Program-made: the position numbers and the translations under genes
In this document: in pieces, positions 28,369-36,254 of the stretch
How positions within the stretch are numbered: the first letter of the stretch is position 1
Layout of the letters: each line of letters begins with the position of its first letter
From: Roseovarius sp.
Lineage (GTDB): Bacteria > Pseudomonadota > Alphaproteobacteria > Rhodobacterales > Rhodobacteraceae
Assembly: GCA_021775255.1 (NCBI GenBank)
Contig: JAJFIA010000009.1
Span: 1-64,000, forward strand
Direction: 5' to 3'
Length of the DNA stretch: 64,000 bases
The notes under the pieces: generated by a model
Database searches by the model: none
The model's input: only the letters and a program-made list of their open reading frames with translations
Told to the model about the DNA's origin: nothing

Positions 28369-29724
28369 ATGGCCAATATTTCACATCGCAAGCGCATCTG
28401 GGGCTGGTTCTTTTTCGATTGGGCCAGCCAGCCCTATAATACCCTGCTGATCACCTTCATCTTCGCGCCCTATTTCAAAGAACTGATGCCGGACGGTGTC
28501 TCGGCACAGGCGGCCTGGGGTTTTGGCATCGGCACGGCAGGGGTCATCATCGCCCTGCTGGCGCCGGTGCTGGGGGCGCTGTCGGATACATCGGGCAACC
28601 GGCTTGGCTGGATCTGGCTGTTCTCAATCATGTATGTTACCGGCGCTATCGGCCTGTGGTGGGCGGCACCGGGCAGCTTTGATGTGACGCGCACGCTGAT
28701 GTTTTTCATCATCGGCATGATCGGGATGGAATTTGCCACGGTCTTTACCAATTCCATGCTGCCCGATCTGGGCACCAGGGAAGAGATCGGGCGTATATCC
28801 GGCAATGGCTGGGCGTTTGGCTATGTCGGCGGGTTGGTGGCCCTGATAATCATGCTGACATTGCTGGCCGAAAACGCCGCCACCGGCAAAACCCTGATCG
28901 ACATATCGCCGATTTTCGGGCTGGATCCGGCGATGCGCGAGGGCACGCGCTCGGTCGGGCCGCTCACGGCGATCTGGTACGCGGTGTTCATGATCCCGTT
29001 TTTCCTTTGGGTGCGCGATCCGAAAGCCCATAAAGCCCCCAAGGGCGCCACCAGAAAAGCCATGGCCGAGCTGCTACACACCATAAAATGCCTGCCGCGC
29101 ACGCCCTCCTTGTTTGCCTATCTCAGCAGCTCGATGTTTTACCGCGATGCCCTCAACGGCATGTACACATTCGGCGGAATCTATGCGGCGGGGGTGCTGG
29201 ACTGGTCGGTGGTTGATGTTGGCATCTTTGGCATTATCGCGATCATCGCCGGGGCGCTGTTTGCATGGCTCGGCGGCATGGCGGATGAAAAATTCGGGCC
29301 AAAGCCGGTGATCACCACCTGTATCCTGACCCTGACAGGCGTGGCCATCGGCGTGGTCATGATCTCACGCGAGAGCGTCTTTGGCCTGCCCGTCGGCCCC
29401 GAAAGCGCGCTGCCGGATGTTGTATTTTACATCCTTGGGGCGCTGATCGGGGCCGCAGGCGGCGCATTGCAATCGGCCAGCCGCACGATGATGGTGCGTC
29501 AGGCAAATCCCGCGCGCATGACCGAGGCCTTTGGCCTTTATGCGCTTTCCGGCAAGGCCACATCCTTTCTGGCCCCCTTCCTGATCGGCATCGCCACCTA
29601 TCTGAGCGCCAGCCAGTCCCTGGGCGTGACCCCGCTGATCGGGCTTTTCCTGATCGGATTGTTGCTGTTAAGATGGGTAAAACCACAAGGAGATAACGAG
29701 ACATGCCACGTTACCTCAAGCTGA
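28369..29724 (+). CDS. MFS transporter, UMF1/Atg22-like family
   Basis: A 451-aa membrane protein with about 12 hydrophobic segments. The N terminus WGWFFFDWASQPYNTLLITF is the hallmark of the UMF1 (Atg22-like) branch of the major facilitator superfamily, with APVLGALSDTSGNR as the loop 2-3 signature. Related vacuolar proteins export amino acids; the substrate here is unknown. Start 28369 gives the usual length for the branch, with GGGGCAGGA just upstream. Its 3' end overlaps mepA by 22 bases. Confidence 0.88.
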   Translation: MANISHRKRIWGWFFFDWASQPYNTLLITFIFAPYFKELMPDGVSAQAAWGFGIGTAGVIIALLAPVLGALSDTSGNRLGWIWLFSIMYVTGAIGLWWAAPGSFDVTRTLMFFIIGMIGMEFATVFTNSMLPDLGTREEIGRISGNGWAFGYVGGLVALIIMLTLLAENAATGKTLIDISPIFGLDPAMREGTRSVGPLTAIWYAVFMIPFFLWVRDPKAHKAPKGATRKAMAELLHTIKCLPRTPSLFAYLSSSMFYRDALNGMYTFGGIYAAGVLDWSVVDVGIFGIIAIIAGALFAWLGGMADEKFGPKPVITTCILTLTGVAIGVVMISRESVFGLPVGPESALPDVVFYILGALIGAAGGALQSASRTMMVRQANPARMTEAFGLYALSGKATSFLAPFLIGIATYLSASQSLGVTPLIGLFLIGLLLLRWVKPQGDNETCHVTSS

Positions 29725-30629
29725 TCCTACTCGGGGTGGGCCTTTCCGGATGCGGCGATGGGGTGCCTGATCCGGTATCGCCAAAGCCGGTGATCTCAAC
29801 CCAAAACATCCCCACCGCGATGCAAGGGATTGAGGCAAAACAGCTATTTGGCAAGAAACGCGGCGCTTCGCATCAGGAGGCCCTGCCCTATGGCAGCTAT
29901 GCCAAGGGCTGTGTCGCCGGGGCGGCGCAACTGCCGGAAACCGGCCCCACATGGCAGGCCATGCGCCTGAGCCGCAACCGCAACTGGGGGCATCCGGAGC
30001 TGATTGATTTCATTCGCAAACTTTCTGAAAAAGCAGCCAAACAGCCGGGCTGGAACGGGCTGTATGTCGGCGATATGAGCCAGCCGCGCGGCGGACCGAT
30101 GCTCAGCGGTCACCGCAGCCATCAGATCGGGCTGGATGCGGATATCTGGCTGCGTCCGGCGGTTAATCTCAGTCTGTCGGTGGCGGAGCGGGAAAATATC
30201 TCGTCCATCTCGATGCGCCGCTCAAACGGGGCCTTCACCAATTCAAGCTGGACCCGCACCCAGCACGAAATCATCAAAGCCGCCGCCAAAGACCCGCGCA
30301 CCGCGAGGATTTTCCTGTTTCCCGGTGCCAAGGTGCAGATGTGCAGGGATGAACCCCCGGGCGACCGGGCCTGGCTCAATAAAATCAGGCCGTGGTGGGG
30401 GCATCACTATCATTTCCATGTGCGCCTGAATTGCCCCGAGGGCGCGCGCGGCTGTGTCAATCAGGCCCCGCCGCCCCCCGGAGATGGCTGTGCCGATGCG
30501 CTCGAATGGGTGAACAACATCCTCAACCCGCCGCCGCCCGATCCCAATGCACCGCCGCCAAAACCCCGGCGCGAGCTGACGATGAAGGATTTGCCCGGTC
30601 AATGTGTAGCGGTCCTACAGTCGCAATAA
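29703..30629 (+). CDS. mepA: Penicillin-insensitive murein endopeptidase MepA (M74), lipoprotein
   Basis: A 308-aa LAS-type metallopeptidase. An N-terminal lipobox (LILLGVGLSGC) suggests membrane anchoring. The zinc site is in MLSGHRSHQIGLDADIWL (HxxxD context), and the second His cluster is in WWGHHYHFHVRLNCP. MepA cleaves D-Ala-meso-diaminopimelate crosslinks in murein. The C-terminal Pro-rich tail (PPPPDPNAPPPKPRREL) is typical of alphaproteobacterial versions. AAGGAG lies 10 bases upstream of the ATG, inside the transporter gene, so the two genes are coupled. Confidence 0.93.
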   Translation: MPRYLKLILLGVGLSGCGDGVPDPVSPKPVISTQNIPTAMQGIEAKQLFGKKRGASHQEALPYGSYAKGCVAGAAQLPETGPTWQAMRLSRNRNWGHPELIDFIRKLSEKAAKQPGWNGLYVGDMSQPRGGPMLSGHRSHQIGLDADIWLRPAVNLSLSVAERENISSISMRRSNGAFTNSSWTRTQHEIIKAAAKDPRTARIFLFPGAKVQMCRDEPPGDRAWLNKIRPWWGHHYHFHVRLNCPEGARGCVNQAPPPPGDGCADALEWVNNILNPPPPDPNAPPPKPRRELTMKDLPGQCVAVLQSQ

Positions 30630-30708
30630 CGCAACATCTTGCGGCCTTATCATCAGCCACCCCCAAAATTTTGTTTTGACATCGAGGATTTCTATGTCAG
30701 GCTGTCTT

Positions 30709-30824
30709 TAAAGCGTTTCGGGATTAACTTGAGTCGCAAGTTGATTTCGAAACGCCCACAACATCAATTGGATTCGGGCGTTTCGCGCCAAACCTGTGAG
30801 CCAGGTTTTTCACGAAACGCTTTA
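30709..30824. repeat. 116-bp MITE-like element with 12-bp terminal inverted repeats (copy 1)
   Basis: The ends are TAAAGCGTTTCG and CGAAACGCTTTA, perfect inverted repeats. Inside is a second pair, CGAAACGCCC (30748) and GGGCGTTTCG (30776), and two small hairpins (ACTTG/CAAGT and AACCTG/CAGGTT). The element at 41771-41885 has the same size and related ends, and in reverse orientation shares internal blocks such as AAACGCCCACAAC. It contains no coding frame. Confidence 0.65.
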
Positions 30825-30853
30825 ATGTTCAACAATCGAAAGGAGGTGGTCCA

Positions 30854-30910
30854 GTGTCTCATGAGGTATTGGAGCGAGGTGTCGGAACAATTCGGGATAC
30901 GCAAATCTAG
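30854..30910 (+). CDS. Possible 18-aa peptide inside the small RNA
   Basis: A GTG at 30854, five bases after GGAGGTGG, opens a frame encoding MSHEVLERGVGTIRDTQI and ends at TAG 30910. The ribosome site is the best in the region, but so short a frame can occur by chance, and the same bases could serve only as RNA structure. Confidence 0.2.
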   Translation: MSHEVLERGVGTIRDTQI

Positions 30911-30980
30911 GGCCAAACCCTAAAGCGTTCTCCCGCCCGGATTGGTGCGTCATATTCGATCCACCTCCGAAAACTTCTGA

Positions 30981-31009
30981 AGGGCCGTTCTGATCAGAGC
31001 GGCCCTTTT
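30981..31009 (+). terminator. Intrinsic terminator of the small RNA
   Basis: AGGGCCG and CGGCCCT form a 7-bp GC-rich stem extended by the palindrome TCTGATCAGA, followed by TTTT. Well-formed rightward terminator just before arfB. Confidence 0.8.
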
Positions 31010-31043
31010 GATTTTGCACAGGGTGATTTAAAGGATTGGTAAC

Positions 31044-31466
31044 ATGCTGAAAATCACCAATGATATCACCATTGAAGACTGGGAGCTTTCCGAACAGTTT
31101 ATCCGCGCCAGCGGCCCCGGCGGTCAGAATGTGAACAAGGTCAGCTCGGCGGTTGAGCTGCGGTTCGAGGCCGAACGCTCGCCCAACCTGCCCGGCCCGG
31201 TCAAAACCCGGCTGAGGCGACTGGCAGGCAGGCGCTGGACCAAAGAAGGGGCTTTGATCCTGCAATGCGATGAAACTAGGTCGCAGGCGCGCAACCGCGA
31301 TATTGCAAGACAAAGACTGCGGGATTTGATCCTGAAAGCCACGGAAAAACCCAAACGCCGGGTGCCGACACGGCCAACACTGGGCTCGAAAAAGCGCCGG
31401 TTGAAGGCCAAAAAGGTACGCGGCGATATAAAATCACTCCGGGGTCGTGTTGAAGGCGAGGATTAA
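31044..31466 (+). CDS. arfB: Alternative ribosome-rescue factor ArfB (peptidyl-tRNA hydrolase ICT1-like)
   Basis: A 140-aa ArfB protein. The catalytic GGQ is in ASGPGGQNVNKVSSAVELRF, and the basic C-terminal tail (KKRRLKAKKVRGDIKS) is the element that enters the empty mRNA channel of stalled ribosomes. It hydrolyses peptidyl-tRNA on non-stop complexes. It follows the small-RNA terminator after 34 bp and its end overlaps the convergent transpeptidase-family gene by 4 bases. Confidence 0.93.
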   Translation: MLKITNDITIEDWELSEQFIRASGPGGQNVNKVSSAVELRFEAERSPNLPGPVKTRLRRLAGRRWTKEGALILQCDETRSQARNRDIARQRLRDLILKATEKPKRRVPTRPTLGSKKRRLKAKKVRGDIKSLRGRVEGED

Positions 31467-31960
31467 CTGCGCACAATCAGCCGGCTGCCAGGCGTGATCC
31501 GCGCCGCAATCCAGCGCAGATGGTCCCTTTGAAACCCGATGCAGCCCTCGGTCGGGTATCCCGGCCTGCGCCATTGATGAATGAATATGCATGATCCCTG
31601 CCCCGGAATGACATCGGGCCAATTCCAATCCGTTATCAAAATGAGATCATATAAAGGATCGGCGCGCCTGAGCGCCTCATGGCTATGATCATAAGGCGCG
31701 CGCACCAGCAGGTTATAGCCCGCATCCCCACCATCATCCGACCATAAATCACCAGGCCGGATCGGCATGGCCCAGGGTGCGGGCCGTGCCATACGCTCGG
31801 GCCGGTAGAGCATCCCTACAATCTTGTGCGCGCCGGCCGGCGTGGCCCCGTCGCCCTCGGATTTATCCGCGCGAATGCCGCCACGCCCGATGGTGCAGGG
31901 AAACCGCCGGTTCATGAACCGCAGGCCCAATGGCATCAGCACAAGATCATCCGCTTTCAT
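31463..31960 (-). CDS. L,D-transpeptidase (YkuD) family protein
   Basis: About 166 aa from ATG 31960 (AGGA about eight bases upstream). The catalytic signature is IFIHQWRRPGYPTEGCIGF, with the His and the nucleophile Cys in GC; RGGIRADKSEGDGATPAG is the typical substrate-entry block of the single-domain YkuD branch. No signal peptide is evident, so this is the cytosolic-looking L,D-transpeptidase/carboxypeptidase-like subgroup whose role is less clear than that of the periplasmic enzymes. It follows ribA after the inverted repeat at 31981-32028. Confidence 0.85.
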   Translation of the reverse strand: MKADDLVLMPLGLRFMNRRFPCTIGRGGIRADKSEGDGATPAGAHKIVGMLYRPERMARPAPWAMPIRPGDLWSDDGGDAGYNLLVRAPYDHSHEALRRADPLYDLILITDWNWPDVIPGQGSCIFIHQWRRPGYPTEGCIGFQRDHLRWIAARITPGSRLIVRS

Positions 31961-31980
31961 ATGCAACATCCTGATTGGCA

Positions 31981-32028
31981 TGTAGGGTGGGTGCAACCCA
32001 CGCCGGGGTGGGTTGCACCCACCCTACA
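31981..32028. repeat. Perfect 21-bp inverted repeat, GGTGGGT family (copy A)
   Basis: Arms of 21 bp beginning TGTAGGGTGGGTGCAACCC, separated by GCCGGG. It carries the ribA stop codon within the right arm and lies 20 bp before the start of the transpeptidase-family gene. Related copies occur at 41369 and 51487. Confidence 0.85.
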
Positions 32029-33115
32029 ACAGATGCCCCGATTTCGCCGCCTTGGTGGCCAGGTACCCCCGGTTATGGGCATTCTCGCCCACCTTCAGCG
32101 GCACACGCTCTGCCACGTCGATGCCATGCGCCTGCATCATCGCAATCTTGCGCGGATTATTGGTCAGCAACCGCACCCCGGAAAACCCCATGGTTTTCAG
32201 GATCATCGCGCCAATGCGGAAATCCCTTTCATCATCCTCAAAGCCCAGCCGGTGATTGGCCTCAACCGTATCAAACCCCTGATCTTGCAAAGAATAGGCC
32301 CGCATCTTGTTGGCCAGGCCAATCCCGCGCCCCTCCTGATTGAGATAGAGCAGAATCCCGGCCCCCGCGGCACCCATCTGCGCCAGCGCGCCGCGCAGTT
32401 GCGGCCCGCAATCGCATTTCAGACTGCCCATCAGATCGCCGGTAAAACAGGCCGAATGCAGCCGCGCCAGTACCGGCTTATCGCGCGCGGGCTGGCCGAT
32501 CTCAATCGCATAATGCTCTTCCCCGCCATCCTCGGGGCGAAAGACATGCAGCCGCCCGGCCTCGGACACATCCAGCGGCAGGCGCGCGCTGACAACCGGA
32601 TTAAGCGGGCTTGAGACCGCCATCTGCGCCGCCGCCGTACCGGCATCAATCATCGTCAGCCCATGCAAAGCGGCAAATCTTTCCGGCTCAGTCAGAGGCA
32701 GCACCAGGGCTGCGGGCAATAGCCGTGCCGATTTGGTCAGCCGCAAAGCCAGCCTGTGCAAATCAGCCGCACCATCGCGCATGGCAATCAACGGTCCTTT
32801 CATTGGCGTTTTCAGGTCATCCGCCGGGTCTGCCACCCCCAAAACCCAGGCCAGTGTGGCCTCGACCGGCAGCCTGACCCGCGCCAGATCACCGTCATAG
32901 GCCCGTGCCTTCAATGTCTCGGCCCGGCGCGCGGTGATGGCCAGCACCGCCTCATTGCCCAGCGCCCGCACATCCGCGAGCCTTTGCGCCTCAAGCGTTT
33001 CCGCCGCCAGCACCAGTGCTGCCTCCTCATCTCCCCGCAAAACCACCGGCACCCCCATGCGCAGATCCCCCCGCGCACGGGCCATCAATTCTGTGATATC
33101 AGGTGTCAGGCTCAT
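32024..33115 (-). CDS. ribA: GTP cyclohydrolase II
   Basis: A 363-aa protein. The C-terminal ~200 residues are GTP cyclohydrolase II: zinc ligands in CFTGDLMGSLKCDCGPQL, catalytic LYLNQEGRGIGLANK, and TVEANHRLGFEDDERDF. It opens GTP to the first riboflavin precursor. The N-terminal ~150 residues resemble a degenerate RibB-like domain without its usual catalytic acidic cluster, an arrangement known for alphaproteobacterial forms. No FMN riboswitch pattern is visible upstream (33116-33292). The stop falls in an inverted repeat. Confidence 0.93.
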   Translation of the reverse strand: MSLTPDITELMARARGDLRMGVPVVLRGDEEAALVLAAETLEAQRLADVRALGNEAVLAITARRAETLKARAYDGDLARVRLPVEATLAWVLGVADPADDLKTPMKGPLIAMRDGAADLHRLALRLTKSARLLPAALVLPLTEPERFAALHGLTMIDAGTAAAQMAVSSPLNPVVSARLPLDVSEAGRLHVFRPEDGGEEHYAIEIGQPARDKPVLARLHSACFTGDLMGSLKCDCGPQLRGALAQMGAAGAGILLYLNQEGRGIGLANKMRAYSLQDQGFDTVEANHRLGFEDDERDFRIGAMILKTMGFSGVRLLTNNPRKIAMMQAHGIDVAERVPLKVGENAHNRGYLATKAAKSGHLL

Positions 33116-33292
33116 ATAATTCTATACTCCAACGCTGCTTTACCACGAAATAATGCCTTTTGCATTGAAATGAAACATTCGCTCGCGGCGTAACACGAGG
33201 GCGTTATTTACCTGTAGCAGCCCTTGCCGAATGACGTCATCTAGCACATCTTAAATCCATAAAGGCAAAAAACCACCCAAAGGAACTCACCC

Positions 33293-33979
33293 ATGGGACA
33301 ACTCAAAAAAATTCTGCTCGTCGATGACGACGATGATCTGCGCGAGGCGCTGAGCGAGCAATTGGTCATGACCGAAGATTTCGACGTGTTCGAAGCCACC
33401 AATGGCTCGCAGGCCATGGCCAGGGCCAAAGACGCGGTTTATGATCTGGTGATCCTCGATGTCGGCCTGCCTGATACCGATGGCCGCGAGCTGTGCCGCC
33501 TGATGCGCAAGCAGGGCGTCAAGGCCCCGATCATGATGCTCACCGGCCATGATGGCGATGCCGATACCATCCTCGGGCTTGATGCGGGGGCCAATGATTA
33601 TGTCTCCAAACCCTTCAAATTCCCGGTTCTTCTGGCGCGTGTGCGCGCCCAGTTGCGCCAGCATGAGCAATCCGAAGACGCGGTGTTTCAGCTTGGCCCC
33701 TATACTTTCAAACCCGCGATGAAACTGCTGGAAACTCAGGACAATCGCAAAGTGCGCCTGACCGAGAAGGAAACCAATATCCTGAAATTCCTCTACCGCT
33801 CACCCGATGGGGTGGTGGCGCGCGATGTGCTGTTGCATGAGGTCTGGGGTTATAATGCGGGCGTTACAACCCACACGCTTGAAACCCATATCTACCGCCT
33901 GCGCCAGAAAATTGAGCCAGATCCCTCAAATGCCCGCCTGTTGGTGACAGAATCCGGTGGATACAGGCTTTTGACCTGA
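33293..33979 (+). CDS. cenR: OmpR-family response regulator, CenR-like
   Basis: A 228-aa regulator. The receiver has ILLVDDDDDLREAL (acidic pocket), phospho-acceptor Asp in LVILDVGLPDTDGREL, Thr in MMLTGHDGD and Lys in VSKPFKFP. The winged-helix domain ends ETHIYRLRQKIEPDPS and GGYRLLT. The sequence strongly recalls the CenR regulator of Rhodobacteraceae, which controls cell-envelope genes and is essential in Rhodobacter sphaeroides; this identification is from memory. No kinase gene is adjacent, as expected for CenR. AAAGGAAC precedes the ATG. A strong terminator lies downstream. Confidence 0.82.
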   Translation: MGQLKKILLVDDDDDLREALSEQLVMTEDFDVFEATNGSQAMARAKDAVYDLVILDVGLPDTDGRELCRLMRKQGVKAPIMMLTGHDGDADTILGLDAGANDYVSKPFKFPVLLARVRAQLRQHEQSEDAVFQLGPYTFKPAMKLLETQDNRKVRLTEKETNILKFLYRSPDGVVARDVLLHEVWGYNAGVTTHTLETHIYRLRQKIEPDPSNARLLVTESGGYRLLT

Positions 33980-34080
33980 AAACTTGAGCCAGATCAAAGA
34001 GCCCGCCCGGTATTTCATTTATTGATGCCGCATTGCATCCCGCATATGCGGGGATTTACATGCATTCCCTGTTGGACTTG

Positions 34081-34107
34081 CCCCGGCTTTCTGGCCGGGG
34101 TTTTTTT
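34081..34107 (+). terminator. Intrinsic terminator downstream of the cenR-like gene
   Basis: CCCCGGC and GCCGGGG form a 7-bp stem with a short loop, followed by seven T residues. About 100 bp after the stop. Confidence 0.85.
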
Positions 34108-34126
34108 ATTTCCGCACCAAAACGAA

Positions 34127-34160
34127 ACGGCCGGGCCTCACTCACGAAACACCCGGCCGT
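34127..34160 (-). terminator. Likely intrinsic terminator for the LuxR-hydrolase gene
   Basis: ACGGCCGGG and CCCGGCCGT form a 9-bp stem with a 16-base loop; on the minus strand it is followed by a T-rich stretch (TTCGTTTT). It lies about 105 bp after the minus-strand stop. Confidence 0.55.
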
Positions 34161-34264
34161 CCCTGCAATAAACCTATGCAAAACTCTAGTAACTTTTATC
34201 AACACATCGTGATGTCTCGCCGGGAATCGCCTCGGTAAATATCCCCAAATGAGGACAAACGTCG

Positions 34265-35998
34265 TCAATTCAGTGGAATTTCATAGGTTTCAGACTCAAG
34301 TTCAACATCGCGCCCCGCAGCACGGGCCAGCAACCCCGGCCAGTTGTTAAAATGATGGTAATGGCCTTTGTCCGGCAATCTGTGCAACACCGCATTTGGC
34401 AACATCCCGGCCAACAGCACAGCCCCTTCAATCGGGGCAACATTATCATGCACGCCATGCACAAGCTCAACCGGTACCCTGATGTTACAAGGCTCAAAAT
34501 CCCAACCGTTCACATTCAGCAGGCATTCCTCGACAAATCCCGCCATTCCGGTTGATGTGCGCTCGGCCAGCATCTCAACCGTGCGGCGGCGCGCGGTGGG
34601 GTGATACAGGATTTCAATATCATGCGCACAGCGTGAGTTTTTAATATACTTGTCAAAAAAGCGATCGGTATTTTGCATGATTGACCGCACAAAAAACGGC
34701 AGAATCTGGCGCATCAATGTGGGCCATTTACGCCCCAATACGTTTGAGAGCTGGTAAAACTGATCCAGTTTCCGCCAATCGGGATGCTGGTATAGCGGAT
34801 AACTTGCCGATGACAGTACAACCCTGTCAATCCGGCTTTGCAATTCATGCGCCACCGCCAAAGCCGAGGCCGAACCGAATGAAACCGCACTAACACCAAA
34901 CCGCTTGACACCCAGATGATCCAGCAATTCCGCCACATCCGGGGCGAAGTCACGCAGGCTGTTCATTTGCCGAAAATCCGAGCGAAACGTGCCCGGACGG
35001 CACGGGATGATCAGCCGTATGTTATGCCGCTTCAGATGGGGAAGGCATTCAGCCGGATAACCCAGAACATCTATATCATGCCCTGCAAGCGCATCAAAAT
35101 GCACCACAACATCGCCCGATCCCGGCCCCAGTTCAAAATATTCCATTACCCGGCCGTCATTCAAATTCATCAGCCGCCTGACCTGATGGGTTTCGGCATC
35201 TGATATATCCGGTTTGCGCAGCATCGCCATTGGCGTGCGCGCCAGCCCTGAGACAAGCTCGGCCTGACTGCGGCAATCGGTTTTCTCAAACACCCGCTTG
35301 AGATAGGTGCGCGCGCTCTCATAGGAAATTCCCATATCCCCGGCTGCCGTCCGCAAATCGCCGGTTTTATATATTGCCCCAACCAGATCCGTTTCCCGGC
35401 GGGTCAAGCCGTGCATCATTGAAAAACTGCGCAGCCCGTCATTTTCGCCCATGTCTGTCGACAGCAACACCGCCGCCGCCTTGACAGGAAAGCCCATGCG
35501 CCGCGCATCACGCCGCGGTAGCATCAAAAGATTATGATCCGCGCAATCGGGCAGTTGCAACATCCGCGGCAGGTTGTTGCGGTTACAGCAACCCACCCAT
35601 TCACAGAGCCGTTGGCTTACTCCCTGATCAGGCGCAATCAGACGCACACCACAAGGATCATCCCCCGGATCGGGTATGCGGCTGCGCATCCGCCGGTTTG
35701 CCAGCATCACCTGCCCGTCATCGCCAATCAGGGCCAATCCAAATGACAAGCTGTCCAGCACCTTGCCCAGACATGCTTCCTCTTCCTGCAAACCGACAAT
35801 TTTTTCTGAAATATCAAAAGCCCGGCGGAAATGCTCGGCCAGCCCGCTGAGGTTTTCCGATTTCTCTTTGCCAATCATTTCCCCTGAACGTACCCGCAAC
35901 AGTTGCTCGGTCAATTCTATGATCAGCTCAGGCCAGAGCGAATTATCCAGCGATGCCTCATAGACAAGATGCGTCAGATTTTCAGAATCATTAACCAA
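34265..35998 (-). CDS. LuxR-type HTH regulator fused to an alpha/beta hydrolase
   Basis: A 577-aa two-part protein. Residues ~1-190 include a PAS-like region (SFGLALIGDDGQVMLANRRM). Residues ~197-256 are a LuxR-type helix-turn-helix (GLTRRETDLVGAIYKTGD, SYESARTYLKRVFEKTDCR). Residues ~275-577 are an alpha/beta hydrolase with an apparently intact triad: Ser373 in SAVSFGSA (first Gly of GxSxG replaced by Ala), Asp518 in HGVHDN and His546 in DKGHYHHF. The HTH is therefore central, not C-terminal as in classic LuxR proteins. No signal peptide. Target genes and substrate are unknown; it is a single gene. Confidence 0.85.
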   Translation of the reverse strand: MVNDSENLTHLVYEASLDNSLWPELIIELTEQLLRVRSGEMIGKEKSENLSGLAEHFRRAFDISEKIVGLQEEEACLGKVLDSLSFGLALIGDDGQVMLANRRMRSRIPDPGDDPCGVRLIAPDQGVSQRLCEWVGCCNRNNLPRMLQLPDCADHNLLMLPRRDARRMGFPVKAAAVLLSTDMGENDGLRSFSMMHGLTRRETDLVGAIYKTGDLRTAAGDMGISYESARTYLKRVFEKTDCRSQAELVSGLARTPMAMLRKPDISDAETHQVRRLMNLNDGRVMEYFELGPGSGDVVVHFDALAGHDIDVLGYPAECLPHLKRHNIRLIIPCRPGTFRSDFRQMNSLRDFAPDVAELLDHLGVKRFGVSAVSFGSASALAVAHELQSRIDRVVLSSASYPLYQHPDWRKLDQFYQLSNVLGRKWPTLMRQILPFFVRSIMQNTDRFFDKYIKNSRCAHDIEILYHPTARRRTVEMLAERTSTGMAGFVEECLLNVNGWDFEPCNIRVPVELVHGVHDNVAPIEGAVLLAGMLPNAVLHRLPDKGHYHHFNNWPGLLARAAGRDVELESETYEIPLN

Positions 35999-36159
35999 AA
36001 TTCACGCTCCTGCAGGGTGATGTTCACCCGCTGTTTTCCCCGATTGAAAGTAAAAATTACAAAGCTCAAGGGCCGGAAACTTTGCGGCGTGGTTGCACTC
36101 GACAATCTCTCGTAAAAGACAGGATGCACCTGAAAAGCCGGCAAGCCAAGTCAGGAAAA

Positions 36160-36187
36160 CCCGCCCTTAGTTTGATTTAAGGGCGGG
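36160..36187 (-). terminator. Intrinsic terminator for the small lipoprotein gene
   Basis: CCCGCCCTTA and TAAGGGCGGG form a 10-bp stem with an 8-base loop; the minus-strand copy is followed by GTTTTCC. It lies ~70 bp downstream of the minus-strand stop. Confidence 0.65.
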
Positions 36188-36254
36188 CCTGTTCGCGTTC
36201 AGATAGCATTCTATTGGGTGCAGCCCGCTAACGATTACGGGTTTCTCCCGGCCC

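Larger units (their letters stand above)
30838..31009 (+). ncRNA. Probable structured small RNA ending in a strong terminator
   Basis: The stretch between the repeat and arfB shows RNA-like organisation. GGAGGTGG (30842-30849) is perfectly complementary to CCACCTCC (30961-30968), which would close a stem around ~110 nt; internal complementary runs such as AGGGCC/CCCTAAAG are possible. The RNA would end in the intrinsic terminator at 30981-31009. The 5' element is a perfect Shine-Dalgarno sequence in front of a GTG frame of 18 codons, so the long-range stem would hide it. I do not recognise it as tmRNA, 6S, SRP or RNase P RNA. Transcript limits are inferred. Confidence 0.45.

Noticed and set aside
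30838-31009. tmRNA, 6S, SRP or RNase P RNA
   Set aside because: None of the diagnostic elements of those RNAs (tag-peptide frame and tRNA-like ends, central bubble pattern, SRP tetraloop, P RNA core) could be seen.
30822-31313. Minus-strand 163-codon frame across the small RNA and arfB
   Set aside because: It is antisense to a clear terminator and to arfB; the part opposite the RNA is better explained by RNA conservation.
31981-32028. CRISPR-type repeat
   Set aside because: The GGTGGGT repeats are single inverted repeats about 10 kb apart, without arrays, regular spacers or cas genes.
33116-33292. Possible FMN riboswitch before ribA
   Set aside because: The conserved RFN-element boxes are not visible in this 177-bp region; it only holds the divergent promoters of ribA and the cenR-like gene.
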